Positions 11,506 to 22,970 are shown, numbered from the stretch's first letter. The stretch is DNA of 64,000 nt from Pleurodeles waltl (GCF_031143425.1 NC_090448.1:531544313-531608312); one strand, 5' to 3'. Made by a program: numbers and translations. Notes: generated by a model from the sequence alone, not told the origin.

Positions 11506-12687
11506 CAGGGAGGGTGGCACTGGCCAAAATGGTGATGTTGCCCCCTGTTTTATACCATTTTGTTAACTTACCACTCTTGGTACAACCTGGCATATTTCGA
11601 ACATTGAACTCCTTCCTGATTTATCTAATTTGAGGGAAGGGTTGTCTCCACGCCGGCCTGACAAAACTACAGCTGCCCCCGGACATGGGTGGACTGGGAC
11701 CCCCAGACTTTAAAGCCTATTGTATAGCAGGCCATGATCTGGAAGAGATAAATTGAACGGACACATTATGGACGAAAGGCTTCATTCATAGTTTGCTATG
11801 TCCTGGGTCCCCAAAATTACCCCCTGGGGCTACTTTACAATTGTGAATCGCATTAGCTTACTGGAAGCTAGCTACACGACACACAGCCTCTGCAACCCCT
11901 ATCCACCCAACATACCACTACACGGCTCCCTATCTCCTCAGGGATGATTACAGCAGCAATACTCAGAGTATGGGAACAAAAAGGACCAAGGACACTAGGG
12001 GACCTATTCGAGGATGGCATACTAATGTCGCAATCGGACTTTGCACAAGTACACGGGTTGCCTGAAACCCTTTTCTTAACACATGTTCAAATACTGTCCT
12101 ATGTACACAAGCACTGGGCACCACAGGGCACTGAACCAGACACGCATGAAGCCCTTGAGGCACTGCACACAATGGGACACGGCAGACATCTGATTAGATG
12201 GCTATACTGAGTGCTCCGAGCACATCTGCGCACATCCTTGGATACGCTGAGAACCAAATGGGCAACAGATATAGGTAGAGATATTGCTGGTAAAGAGTGG
12301 ACTTTCATAATACAGTATGCTAAAAAGGTATCCCGCAAATCTAGATTTAAATTGATACAATTTTCCCTTCTACATCGGGCATACCTCACTCTGCATAGAC
12401 TCAATAGGATGTTCCACTCGACATCAGCGCAATGTCTTCGGTGTCATGCCAATGATGCCAACCTTCTCCATACGCTCTGGGCATGCCCGTCCTGCTCACA
12501 GTATTGGGCTACCATAGAAGCTGCTTTGATAGAGACCATGGAGGTGACAGTGGAACTGACACCTGCTTGTTTCCTCCTGGGGTTACACCCTAGTCCAGGA
12601 GGTTCTAAGGTAACAAACCGCTTCATGGATCTGGCTTTGCTATTGGCAAGACGCTGGAAGTCCCTAAAGGCCCCAACCATACAGTAG
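11506..12687 (+). pseudogene. LINE A ORF2, thumb and C-terminal cysteine-rich domain
   Basis: After the RT the frame shifts. From 11506 to about 11940 the sequence is decayed but still codes for fragments such as GRVALAKMVMLPPVLY. Two adjacent frames (11944-12210 and 12211-12687), the same register separated by one stop, give ITAAILRVWEQ, then a C-terminal segment with CLRCHANDANLLHTLWACPSC, matching the CxxC...HxxxxC knuckle of L1/Tx1 ORF2 proteins. It ends in LALLLARRWK. The product would bind nucleic acid as part of the LINE RNP; this copy is broken. Confidence 0.75.
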
Positions 12688-13282
12688 TGGAGGGAGGAAG
12701 TACTACGCTGGGGTCAGGCTGAAAGTGCATCTCTTAGGAGAGAGGAATATAGAGGGATGAGAAAGAAACCAATATCTCTGGAATGGGACATCCTAGTGGA
12801 AGTGTTTAGGGCTCAGAATGAATCGCAAGACTAGCTGCACTGTGGTGAGCAGAGTACCTCAGAGGTGCTGCACGAAAAGAGGGAATAGGAGCCTGAGGCT
12901 TACATGCACGGTATACAGTGGGGTTCTTGTTCAGTCGCACCCATCCAAAGGATGCCTCATGAAGTGGAGGGTTGTCATAGTATAGACTATATGTGTTGAT
13001 TCTTCCTTCCTGTAGAAGTACGTCAGAGATCAATGACACTTACACCATAGATGGCTTATCTCGTACATTTAATGACGGAAGCAGGAGGGTGGGGGGGTGC
13101 GAGGGAAGGAGGTTTTGGTGTTCTTCGTTAATGTTAAATTATACAACCATTTGCAGACAAACCTGCAGGTCTAGAAGTAGACTGATTATCTACATGCATG
13201 CCAGATGTGTAATGATACTGATCCTACACTTTGTCTGTTGTATAAAGTTAAAGCAAAAAAACAATAAAATTATGTTTTAAAA
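12688..13282 (+). other. LINE A 3' UTR with polyadenylation signal
   Basis: Non-coding stretch following ORF2. AATAAA lies at 13263-13268 and is followed by an A-run that merges into the right target duplication (13283). No other structure is evident apart from a G-rich run at 13090-13096. Confidence 0.7.
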
Positions 13283-13300
13283 AAAGACCTCCAGGAAGAT
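13283..13300 (+). repeat. Right target-site duplication of LINE A
   Basis: AAAGACCTCCAGGAAGAT, matching 3598-3615 at 16 of 18 bases. It restores the reading of the host PLE (K-D-L codons). Confidence 0.85.
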
Positions 13301-14330
13301 CGACCGTTTCCTCCAATGTGGACTCTCGGAGAAGATGGGCATACATTAAAATCACTTCATTTTACCAAAGATTTACCTTCAGGCTCTAAAGAAACTAGTG
13401 ACTTCTTGGACGTATGTTCACTGTATACTTGTATTAGACATGAATAGGGTCTATCAACTTGTCAACACTTTTTCAGAAGTACGCTGGTGACATTGTATGA
13501 GCATACCATCATGATGTTACCTATAATCAGATAAAGCCTGGAATCCAATGTCTTTATTTTTGTGGACAACTGTTTTATGCAAACATCAGGAATACATTAT
13601 TGTGGACGAGGTACATAGAAAATCTATTTCCCATTTGGAAAGACAAAAAGAAGTATGCTGAAACATTTATTGCTCAGTTGCAGCTTAATGACCTTAGTCT
13701 GCAATTCACTCATAACATAAGCAAAAGGAAAACAGACTTCTTGGAGGTATACATTGAGATAAAAAAGGCCTCAGTCACTTGTTTACACAAAAAATAAACA
13801 GCAGGGAACAGTATCCTTCATTCTAAGAGCCAACAACCAAATAAATCTAAATGGAATATACTGTGTGGTGATTAACACCGGGCGAAAAGAAACGGTAGCA
13901 CTAGATAACTTACCCAACAGAGGAAATAACAATGTTGATCAGAGTCAAACAGAGGTGTTATGCCAATAAAGTTCTAGGTTCAAAAAAGTATGCTCTACAA
14001 CGAGGGAAATATTACTATTGAAATCTGAGATAGTGAACCAGAAACCAGGCAACACTATCAGATTTATCATACATTTTAGCAACAGAGCTAGAAATATGAG
14101 GCATACCATGGCCAAACACTAGACTGTTTTACAAGCAGACCAGATTAATAGCAAGGAGATTAACTATAGTTTATGTATAACATATCACAAACTTAGGCCC
14201 TTGATGGACATTCTGCTTTATAGCTATAGCCCGAGTTCAGTGACAATAGTTGGTTGCGGGAACTGAAAGTTTTCAGGACGTGTGGCTACTGCAAAGCTTT
14301 TTCCCAAACGAAATAAAAAATAAAAAATAA
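13301..14330 (+). pseudogene. Penelope-like element 1, RT core and linker (resumed)
   Basis: Downstream of the LINE the PLE RT continues. WTRYIENLFPIW at 13603-13638 is motif C, where PLEs have RYIDDIFxIW: both catalytic Asp are replaced (E and N), so the enzyme is dead. LQFTHNISKRKTDFLEVYI (about 13695-13755) follows, as in PLE RT. The linker then matches PLE architecture in broken frames: RFIIHFSNRARNM (about 14058-14097), YHKLRPLMDILL (about 14185-14220) and a CGYCKAF cysteine motif (about 14280-14300) corresponding to the CGxCxxC before the GIY-YIG domain. Confidence 0.7.
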
Positions 14331-14690
14331 AATGTATCACATGTAGCACCGATTTCTCCGTTTAAATGTTGGAATGACCCAGTAAGTTAAAATACATGGG
14401 CAGGCCAAAGTTCCCAGTCCATAAAACAATTTTGGAGCATCCCAATGCCATTAGTACACTGATTTAAACGTCTGTGTGGGAAACACTTAGCAGAATTTCA
14501 TGGCAAAAAACTGAAATGTTGAGCTTTTTTCTCATTGAGAGGATGACTCCTAACATACATGGAGAGGACAGAGAGAAGGCTTTAAAAACTTTACAATTGA
14601 GATATACTATTGAACTTTGCACAAAGCATCCTAATGAATTAAAAAGGGGCCGGGAGCTACCTGTTCATATTAAGCGAACTTCTTTCCCTG
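14331..14690 (+). pseudogene. Penelope-like element 1, GIY-YIG endonuclease remnant
   Basis: PLEs of the GIY-YIG-bearing group end in a GIY-YIG nuclease. After a decayed 'LKYMGRPKFPVHKTILEH' stretch (about 14384-14440; the GIY-YIG lineage usually shows YVGxTxRPLxxRxxEH here), the frame 14474-14755 reads SFFLIERMTPNIHGEDREKA and then HPNELKRG. These match the C-terminal IExVxPxxRGGDRE...HPxGLN block of PLE endonucleases. The element therefore reached its normal 3' end. It is degraded by substitutions and frameshifts. Confidence 0.65.
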
Positions 14691-14974
14691 TACAACTTCA
14701 TCTCATCTTTTTGAATTCAATTGCTTATTTTCGTACATTTTATATTGGGCAATAGCTGCCTGGGAGTCTTGGACTGTCCAAATTACTCCACAAAACTGTG
14801 GAAACATAAATTAAAGAATGAAAGGGGTTTTCTGTTATTTCCTCTTAGAGCACAGACATGATTGTTAATCTAGTTGGTCTCTAGCTAACTTCTTTCTTAC
14901 TAGATGCAATTTCCCTATATAGGTATTCCAGAAATGGGCCCGAATAAATAGGCTGAGATACAACAAGGAACTAA
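14691..14974 (+). other. Probable PLE 1 3' flank; nothing else recognised
   Basis: No coding or structural signal could be supported between the end of the PLE endonuclease and the MITE at 14975. It may include the PLE's 3' UTR. Confidence 0.3.
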
Positions 14975-15689
14975 GGGCCAGATGTGTCAAGGTTTTTTGC
15001 ATTCGCAAACGGTGCAAATGCCCGTTTGCGAATGCAAAAAGCCAGTTCAGAATGTAAGAAAGACATTCTGAACGCAATTTTAAGTAATCGTTAAAATAGC
15101 GATTCCTTAAAATTGCGACCCTGTTTAGAAAGTCGCAAATTGCGACTCTCTAAATAAGAAATTGCAAATAAGGATTCCTTATTTGCGATTTCTTAGCACA
15201 TGTATGAAGCCATTCCTAAATGCGATTTGGGCATTTAGGAATCACTTTTTACCACCAGGTTGAACCTGGTGGTAACCACGTGCAAAATTTAAAAATGCAT
15301 TTTAAATGCATTTTTAAAATGTACATGTAAAGCACACATGCCCTTTTGGCATGTGTGCACCTTACATGTCCCAAAAATAATTTTGGGATGCAGCAATGGG
15401 GGCCTTAGGCCCCCAGCTCCCTGGGCTTTTGCATTTCCAAAATTGCGATTTCTGGTTAAGAAATCGCAATTTTGGAAATGCAAAAAATTTGCAGATATGG
15501 GGCAACAGGCCCATAGGTACGAATGGGGCCGGTATCGCAATCCAATTCGGTAATAGCATTTGCGATTTTTAAGAAAACGCTATTACCGATTTGCAATTGT
15601 GATACATGGCATTTTGCGAGTCGGAAATAGCGATTTCTTAAAAATCGCTATTTCCGAATCGCAAAAGGCTTCCATGATACATCTGGCCC
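14975..15689. mobile_element. MITE built from a chain of palindromes (715 bp)
   Basis: The left end GGGCCAGATGTGTC (14975) and the right end GATACATCTGGCCC (to 15689) are 14-bp inverted repeats with one mismatch. The flanking trinucleotides TAA (left) and AAA (right) suggest a degenerate 3-bp TWA duplication, as Harbinger elements make. The interior is almost entirely short adjacent palindromes: GCATTCGCAAACG...CGTTTGCGAATGC (15000-15040), ACCACCAGG...CCTGGTGGT (15250-15275), a hairpin around CACATGCCCTTTTGGCATGTG (about 15333-15358), and TTTCCAAAATTGCGATTTC...GAAATCGCAATTTTGGAAA (15433-15480). No open frame is meaningful. Harbinger relationship is inference. Confidence 0.75.
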
Positions 15690-15698
15690 AAAATCAAT

Positions 15699-18230
15699 TT
15701 AACCCCTTCGCTGCTAAGCCTCCCCCATGCCAAATCTGTCCTTTTTACCAACATCTTGGAGATTCTAAAGGTGCCCAGGGTTTTTGGATTCCCCTGGAGA
15801 AGACTGAGAAAATAGGCAAAACATAGCAACATTCTGAGTTTTAAAAAAATAGTGAAAATGTGCTTGTTTGTTTTTTTCTCCTACAAATGGCATCCACAAA
15901 TGGTTTGCTGTACTAAAGTCACCAGCTTCCCAGCTTTCAGAAACATGCAGAGCTGAATGAGAAAAACTAATTTTGTACGACATATTTTGGCATTTTTCTA
16001 AGAGGTAACCTATTTTCCAAATTTTTTGTGTTCTGAACCTACTTCCAGTGTGTGGTGATTCAAGAAAACCATAGGTAAGTAGAAAAGTAGACAACATTCT
16101 GAATTCAGCAAGGGCTTATATGTGTAGTTCCCTCAAGAAATTCCCAAGAAAAATAACCATTGAGTGAAATAAATATTGAAAATTACTAGAAAAAAACAGA
16201 CATTTGTGACAACATTTTCATCTGTAACTTTCTGTCACAATGGCAGATTGAGAAAAGCAATATACAGTATCATTAAGTCTGCTAGACCCCTCTGGTTGCA
16301 GAGATTATAGGGTTTGTAGGTTATCCAATAACCCAAGCTACCCAGAGCAAACTACTTAGCTGCACCATGTGAAGGTTTTCCATTGAGTAGAGTGTTAAGA
16401 CCAATTTTTATAGCGAAATAGGCAGAGTGAAAAATGGGTATCAAGGTAACTTATGTATTTTGAAATGGGCAAAGGATATAGAGTTTAGGAGCAGTGGTTA
16501 TTTCTACATCCCTGAATTTGTAGGTACCCAAACTAGCAAATGATTTGGAGGGTAGTTTTCAAAATGTCATCTTTCTTATACACTGACTCACATTTGAAAG
16601 ACAAAATGCAGTGAAATCCAATTGGTAATAACAAATGTTCTACTATTCTATGCTCCTACAAGTTTCCCGATAAAAATGGTACTTCACTGTGTTGGTAGGC
16701 CTAGTGCCCACAACAGAAAACAGCCCAAAACGCAACATGGACGCAGCACATTTGTCCACCCAAGACTGACCCTCTTTTTCCAGAGGGGATAGCTCTTGAT
16801 TTTGGACCCTAGCTCAGCCTGCACCTAGGGAAACCTACCCAACCTGTAAATCTTTAAAATCGAAACACCTAGAGGTGTCCAGGGTGGGCTGACTTGAGTG
16901 GCTCTCATCACATTTTGTTACCCATAATCTCTTGCAACTCTAAAGCATTCCCCCAAGTCTCCTGGTAAAAATGTTACCTCACTTATGTGGGTGGACCCAG
17001 TGCCCACGACAGGAAATTACCCAAAACACAACATGGGGGCAGCACATTTTTCCACCCAAAACTTCCCCTCTTTTTCTGATGTGGGTAGCTGTAGATTTTG
17101 GACCCTAATGCAGCCAACATCTAGGTAAACCTAGCCAACCTTTACATTACTGAAAATTAGATACCTCAGGGTATCCAGGGTGGGCTGACATACGTGGCTC
17201 ACACTCTATTTTTACCCAGAATCTCTTGCAAACCTCAAAGTTTGACTAAAACCAGAAAATTCCTTCAAATTTCTGTAACTGAACATTCTGAAATCTGCGG
17301 GGAGCCACAAATTTCTTTCCATCCGGTATTCCCTCAAGTCTCCTGATAAAAATGGTACCTCACATTTGCGTGTAGACCTAGTGCCCACTACAGGAAAAGG
17401 CCCAAAATGCAACGTGAATGCATCTAATTTTTACAACGAAAACTGTCTCTCCTATTCTGATGTGGGTAGCTTCAAAATTTGGAACCTAGCTAAGACGGCA
17501 CCTAAGGAAACCTAGCCAACCTGTACATTTTAAAAAAGTAGACACCTTGGGGAATCCAGGATGGTGTGTCTTGCATGAATGGCATTAGGTTTTATCTACC
17601 CACAATGCCCTGCATACCTCCAACTTTGTCCGAAATCACTCATTTTCCTTACATTTCCTTGAAGGTAACTTCCAGAATAGCAGTAATCCACAAAGTTCCT
17701 ACCACCCTACTACCCAGCATTACCCCACGTGTATCAATAAAAATACTGCCCCACTTGTGTGGCTGGGCCTAGTGCCGCAACAGAAACTGATTAAATCAAG
17801 AACAATGGGAGCATTTGCATGGAGACTCCTATTGACCATCCATTTCACTTGCTAGCACTTGGCCCAGCCACCCAAGTAGGGCAACATTTTTATCCATATA
17901 GATGGGGCAATGCTGGGTGGTAGGAATTGTGTTGATTCCTGTGGATCCCAGAAGATTCCTTCACAGAAATGTAGGGAAAATGCGTGACTTCAGGCAAAGT
18001 TGGTAGTTTGCAGGACATTGTGGGTAAGAAAATAATGTGGGGTGCATGTGAAGCATGCAACCCTGGAATCCCCCGGTGTCCAGTTTTAGGAAGTGTCTGG
18101 GTCTGGTAGGTTTTCCCGGGCAATATCCTACCCAAGCCTAAAAAGTGCAGCCATTCAGCATTGCCAGTGACCCGATATTGGGACTTAGCCAAGCTCTCCT
18201 GTCCCATATGTAAAATCAACACCCAAGTCA
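15699..18230 (+). repeat. Dispersed element copy B (possibly piggyBac-like) with internal ~300-bp repeats
   Basis: Starts TTAACCCCTTCGCTGCTAAGCC (TTAA at 15699-15702). The first 400 bp matches the minus strand of 2303 down to about 1850. From about 16640 a unit of roughly 300 bp repeats several times. Recurring landmarks are 'CTAGTGCCCACNACAGGAAA' (about 16697, 17006, 17377) and 'ACCTNGGGGTNTCCAGGGTGGGCTGAC' (about 16870, 17165). Units in the opposite register near 17830-18130 suggest inverted copies. No coding region is credible. The 3' boundary is uncertain. Confidence 0.5.
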
Positions 18231-18239
18231 AATGTGCTC

Positions 18240-19060
18240 TGGTTTGTCATTGGAATTAGATGCTTTAGGCTACATGGGAAGCAGAAAGATTATTGTCCCC
18301 TTGAGTTGGGGTAGGGGCATAACTATCCCCATGGTGATGGCCAGCCCCGCCCATCTTTTTAATAAAAAATATTCCCTGGTGTCTAGTGGGCTTTCTGCCT
18401 CCAAGGAGCAGAATGGGGGATAATAATCTCATCTGCCCCCAGGAGGGCAGAAATACTTTGCCTATCTTTGTGTGGGTGGGGGGCATTGTCATGCCCCTTA
18501 TGGCAGGCCCCCACCCCTAAAATAAAATAAAAAATTCCTGACACCTGGTAGGGGGACAGATCAGGGGCTATTACCCCATCTGACTCCCAGGGGGAAAGAA
18601 AGACTTTAGCCCCATTTGTTGTGAGTGGGGGTATGGCCATGCCCATTGTAGGCAGCCCCACCACTCTTTTATATTAAAAAAAACAATCCCTGGTGTCTAA
18701 TGGACTGTCCGCCCCCACCCAGGTGGCAGATCGGGAGTACAGGGATAATAACACCCATCTGCCCAACATGGGGGCAGAAAGACTGTACCCATTTATTATA
18801 ATGGGTGGGGGCACTGGCAAGCCCATTTTGGCCAGCCCCAACCCCTAAATAGTCTTTAAAATATAGTCCCTTGTGGCTAGTGTGCTTTCTGCCCCCCCTC
18901 AAGGGACCAGATCGGAGGATTTTGCCCCGATCTGCCCTCTAGGGGGGCAAAAAGACTGAAGCTGTTCACAAACAAATTAGGCGCAAGGGGCTGCTCCCCC
19001 CCCCCCTGGTGTCTAAGGGTGGATTCCTGCTTGGGAATCACCCTCCTGTGCCGATCCCCA
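18240..19060 (+). repeat. Tandem repeat, about 5 units of 137-180 bp
   Basis: A landmark 'CCCTGGTGTCTAGTGGGCTTTCTGCCCC' with variants recurs near 18373, 18537, 18688, 18866 and 19005. Each is followed by 'CAGATCGGGG..TAATAACCCCATCTGCCC' and an A-rich stretch (AAATAAAAT). Units are clearly related but diverged, so this is an old tandem array. Confidence 0.7.
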
Positions 19061-19445
19061 AGCAGAAATTTAGACTAGGGAGGGCTATCATTGGAAAGGG
19101 GAGATTCTACCATTTCCAATGATACCTCTCCCGTCTGGATCCGTGCTCGGGGTCTGAGATATCCCACAAGCACTGATGTAGAGCTAGTGAAATCAGCCGA
19201 TCGACTCATTTCAGTTTCAGTTTCAGTGACACGACGTCAATGCACCGCCTGCACTCATCATCATTTCACTGAAACAAAAGAAATGGCCTTGGGAGATGGG
19301 TAAGCTTTTCCCTATCTCCCAAGGCTCTTTTTTTGAGAAGGAAATCCCTCTGGTGTCATGTGCCATGTGACAGAATGCCAGGAGCCATCCGACGCACACA
19401 AGCACTGTTGGGTTGGACAGCTCCTGGCCTTCCGACGCACCAAAG
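19061..19445. repeat. Hairpin-rich segment (serial inverted repeats)
   Basis: Several adjacent palindromes are visible: TATCATTGGAAA...TTTCCAATGATA (about 19087-19124), GCCTTGGGAGAT...ATCTCCCAAGGC (about 19285-19325), and TTTCAGTTTCAGTGA...TTTCACTGAAAC (about 19209-19275). CCAGGAGCCATCCGACGCA is echoed inverted by CAGCTCCTGGCCTTCCGACG. It may be part of another palindromic MITE; no clean ends found. Confidence 0.5.
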
Positions 19446-20150
19446 TGGTGAAGAGCTTTGAAACATTATTGTAAATATTAAACACATATGATAAATACGC
19501 TGACAGGAAAAGTATTTTATATGTTTCTACAGAAGTATATGTCTTTAAGGGTGATTGAGCACTTTTCTATGTATTTGGTTTCAGGAAGGCACCATGCTGA
19601 AACACGTCACCAAATGTAGTCTTATGCTTTTTCATGACTTTGGAGTGAGCACGGCTTGCTTGAATTTGTATATGGGATTCGCGACCTGTAATGCAGCATC
19701 TCTCTACTCCAATCCTCTCCACTCCGTCCCTCCATCACGGCAATAAAACCAGGCAGGGCCACCCACACTCCCTGTGGGTGATGCAGACAGGCAGGTGTGA
19801 GGCCCTGTCCATCTTCAGTGAATCAGAAGTGACCACACCCATTTTCTGAGTGCGGCACCACCTACCCTGCATGCTGGCAGCATGCAGCAGACTTGGTAAA
19901 AGTTATGCCTTGTGGGAGCATCGGGTGCTCTGAAGGCAAGTGAAATGATGTATGCGCCCCAGCACTGGCATGCACTCAGCAGCAGCTGACGCACCATTGT
20001 GCAGATATCCTGGACAGAGGGCAAGACTTGTTCGAGCTGCAGGGTTTGAGGTTGCAAGGCTTGGTAAGCAAATAATATTTGTGCTGTCTAAAAATTCAAT
20101 TTTATTTTTTCATGCAACATGATCACAGGTGGGGTAAGTTTTCATGATGG
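19446..20150. other. No recognisable feature
   Basis: Contains a local palindrome around GCATGCTGGCAGCATGC (about 19869-19885), but no coding, RNA or repeat signal I can support. Confidence 0.3.
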
Positions 20151-20153
20151 TTA

Positions 20154-20156
<3 letters not shown>

Positions 20157-20210
<54 letters not shown>
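20157..20210 (+). repeat. (TA)n microsatellite
   Basis: A run of TA dinucleotides interrupted by a few G bases. A second TA/CT-rich patch lies at about 20378-20430. Confidence 0.95.
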
Positions 20211-20218
<8 letters not shown>

Positions 20219-20499
20219 GTTTGTATATACACATTCCTCATGTGTATTAGTCTTTGTGTTTATAAAAATAAATATATTTTACTCTGGTTATTAATAATAT
20301 GTGCATAGTCATTATTCACAAATAACGTGAGTATACATAAATATAACATATTTATATATAATGAATTAAATGTGCATATATATCTATATCTATATATCTA
20401 TCTCTCTCTTTCTCTCTCTATATATACATATGTATACAGTTATATATATTTTTTTTTCCAGCTCAACAGTTCCTCTAAGTTCATTTCATCTCTCTTATA

Positions 20500-21115
20500 A
20501 TGTGCTCCCTGTCTACATCCACATACTTAATCAATATACGCAACATTTCCAAAGAGCTATTATTATTATGCTCAGCCCCTTCCTTAATCAATTCGTGATT
20601 CAGCCTCTCATAACTGGGTGTTATCTTAGGCGTGCTGTAGAAGGTTTATCATCCTATTTAAAAGATTCTTCATGTTTTCTAAAAAGTATTTTTGGCATAG
20701 AATGGGAGGATGGCTTGCTTATGATAACATTAGATCACTTTATGCCATTAAAATACAAACAGATAGACGGAAAGCATTGAGACATATACTCAACACAAGA
20801 CCAATCAGATATACAGGCATAAAGAGATGTTACTCAAAATGAATAAATATTGCATTACCAGAAACATTTTCCACTTCAATGTGGAGATCTTTGAGCAACA
20901 ACAATGGGCACCTCCTTCGCCCCCAGCTATGTGAATTTGCATATGTGCTGGTGGGAGGAGCAAGAGGCCTATGACAAATCTGCATTGTGGACCTACACAT
21001 ATTATCATGAGAGAGATATGGTATGAATTGTGAGGAGGAATAATATGTACATGTGTAATGAATGAAGCATAACCTATATCTTTGTGCAGTGGAACAGTAA
21101 TGTGTTGATAGAGTG
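20500..21115 (+). pseudogene. Penelope-like element 2, RT fragment
   Basis: A plus-strand frame up to 20780 contains SSYLKDSSCFLKSI (about 20652-20693) and LLMITLDHFMPL, matching the PLE pattern PSYxKDTTxFL...LLITLDVxSLY. Then IFEQQQ (about 20888-20905) and, in another frame, MGTSFAPSYVNLHMCWWEEQ (20908-20967), the highly characteristic PLE GTAMGTSFAPSYANLxMGWWEE block that precedes the catalytic YIDD. No YIDD follows before the sequence decays. It is a truncated, frameshifted fragment of the same broad family as PLE 1 and PLE 3. Confidence 0.75.
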
Positions 21116-21139
21116 ACATAAGTGAAGGAATCGAAAGAA

Positions 21140-21770
21140 CTGCTACTCAGTTGTGTCTTTAAGTGTAGTCTTTTTGTCAGGTTTTAACATGTTTTTAAAA
21201 TATTTTTCTTTGCAGAAGTTGGAGTGGGAAGGACTCCAGATTGGGGAAGTGAAGGAGCTATAATATTGACTTTTGTTCTTATTCACAGTGACACTAAGAG
21301 TATGGTAGGACAATTGCCCACTTGAGCTTTATCAATGTAATATATTTTCTTGATTGTGAACAGATATGGAGAATTGCCCGCAAGAGCTCCATTAGAGATT
21401 GTTTATGAAGCATAGGACTCTCTAAAAACACGATTGACATGTAATGACACCATCAGAGGTGGTTTGTAAGATGTTGCAGTCATTATGGGTCTTTCGGCCA
21501 TATCACGAAAGTCCAGTATTGTATACATAAGTATGGAGAATTGCCCACTTGGGCTCTATCTGAAGTTGTTGATGAGCAGGACTCTCTAAGAAACAATTGC
21601 TTTGTAGTGATATTATGGGAGCTGCTTTCGAACCAATTGTAGTCATTATGGGTCTTGGGGCCAAATCACGTAAGTCAAGTACTGCACACATTTACAAGTC
21701 TGATATAATTTGCTGAATTCTGAAATCTTCACTTACCTAAGGTGTACACTTAAAGGCACATTAAAATACA
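21140..21770. repeat. Short tandem array (166-bp unit) with inverted flanks
   Basis: 'TATGGAGAATTGCCC' occurs at about 21365 and 21531, with a partial 'GGACAATTGCCC' copy at about 21308. 'GTCATTATGGGTCTT...GGCCANATCACG' recurs at about 21479 and 21645. Unit spacing is 166 bp. The segment is flanked by TGTCTTTAAGTGTAGTC (21154) and the inverse GGTGTACACTTAAAGGCA (21740), which could be terminal inverted repeats of a non-autonomous element. Confidence 0.5.
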
Positions 21771-21849
21771 GCTTTTACACACAGAGTGCCAGTCTTCTTT
21801 TATCTGCACAGAGGAAGTAAGAAGTTAAGAAATATATTTATATAGATAT

Positions 21850-22380
21850 ATGTATATATTTTTTACATACTGGCGATTGCCAGTAGGTAGGTATAATAAG
21901 GACCTTAGGACCTAGTTTCCATGGGAAAAGCTTTTTTAGTTTTGCCAATAACGTTGGCGCCATTTGATGAATCTTCAAGAAATATTCAAAACTAATTTGT
22001 CACATACTTCAGCTGTTGTTTTGAAAGTTTTGGGGTGATCCATCAAGCAGAGGCTGAGAAAAAGGTTGGTTCCCAAAAGGTTTTTTACCATTCAATTTCT
22101 TATAGGGATTTTTAACATGTCTACAGCCAGAACCGTTGAACGGAATCACACCAAATTTGGCAGAAAGGTCGTTCTTGGTCTAGAAGGAGCCCTTTTTGTG
22201 ATTTGGTGTAAATCCATTCAGTAGTTTTGAAGTTATGCAAGAAAAAATACATCTGTATATCTGGGGACGTGGAGCCTCCACGAATCTGACAGTCTGCATG
22301 TTGATAGCTGATTGGCTGCCAACACTTCAACCAGAAAGCGTTGACAGACATTGTGGGACTCTGAATCAGCCAAGTCCCAA
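21850..22380 (+). repeat. Dispersed ~500-bp repeat family, copy 1
   Basis: Shares collinear blocks with 33130-33640 and 35290-35770: 'GCCAGTAGGTAG', 'TTTGCCAATAACNTTGG', 'CAAAACTAATTTG', 'ATAGGGATTTT', 'CACCAAATTTGGCAGAAAGG', 'GTGATTTGGTGTAAATCCATTCAG', 'TATATCTGGGGACNNGGANCCTC' and 'GATTGGCTGCCAACACTT'. No protein or RNA promoter box is evident. The family is unidentified. Confidence 0.7.
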
Positions 22381-22970
22381 AATAAAAACTAAAACATAAA
22401 GAAAATGGGGCAGGTTAGGAATACCTTGATCCCTTAGACCTGGTGCTGGGCTCCCCCAGGGACCCCGCCTGGACCAGAAAGCATTTTCTTTAAATCTTTG
22501 CATTGAAATTCATAGAGGATCCAGAAGTCTAAGCAAAATTTAAAAAGAAAACAAATGCGGCTCCTGCGATTGTTTACAGTTTAGTCCCTGGGTGGGCTAG
22601 GTCCCAGGCGCATTCCGAAAGTATACAAAGTTGGGAGGGGGGTGCAAGCAGCCTCCTTTCCTCAGGCTCTAAGTAGCCCCATGGACCACCACCTGCCAGG
22701 AGGGGGTCGCACCCTGGCCACACAAGAGCAAACTGTGCATCTGCTCCCAGAGGACAAGAGCAGGAAAACTACTCATGCTCGCTGGGAGCTGACTTTTCTT
22801 CTGTTTCCCTGCATTCTGTGAAGCAGACAGGAAAAGAGATGAAAGGATTGCTCCAGCATGCATGGAGCAGCATTTGTTGCTGCTCCCTGCAAGCAGGAGC
22901 AATGCAGGCCCCGCAGGAGGCAAGCAGCTTGCAGTGACCACAGGAGGCATTGAGGTCCCCCCCCACTTCC
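22381..22970. other. No recognisable feature
   Basis: Moderately GC-rich sequence. Open frames on the minus strand (22669-23019) are low in similarity to anything I know and overlap each other in all three frames, so I do not call them. Confidence 0.3.

Larger units (their letters stand above)
3616..13282 (+). mobile_element. L1-like LINE (A), near full length, inserted in PLE 1
   Basis: This is a two-ORF non-LTR retrotransposon bounded by an 18-bp target duplication (3598-3615 and 13283-13300). It begins with a G-run (3617-3628) and ends with AATAAA (13263-13268) and an A-rich tail. Order: 5' UTR (3616-4615), ORF1 remnant (4616-5572), spacer with a TA run (6002-6028), ORF2 endonuclease, RT, C-terminal domain and 3' UTR. 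A 2829-bp solo LTR splits the endonuclease. Without it the LINE is about 6.8 kb, a normal full L1 length. Frameshifts and stops in both ORFs show it is inactive. L1 or Tx1 clade is the best fit. Confidence 0.88.

Noticed and set aside
18240..19060. Possible SINE cluster
   Set aside because: No A/B box promoter or tRNA-like head could be found; the units are tandem, so a satellite is the simpler reading.
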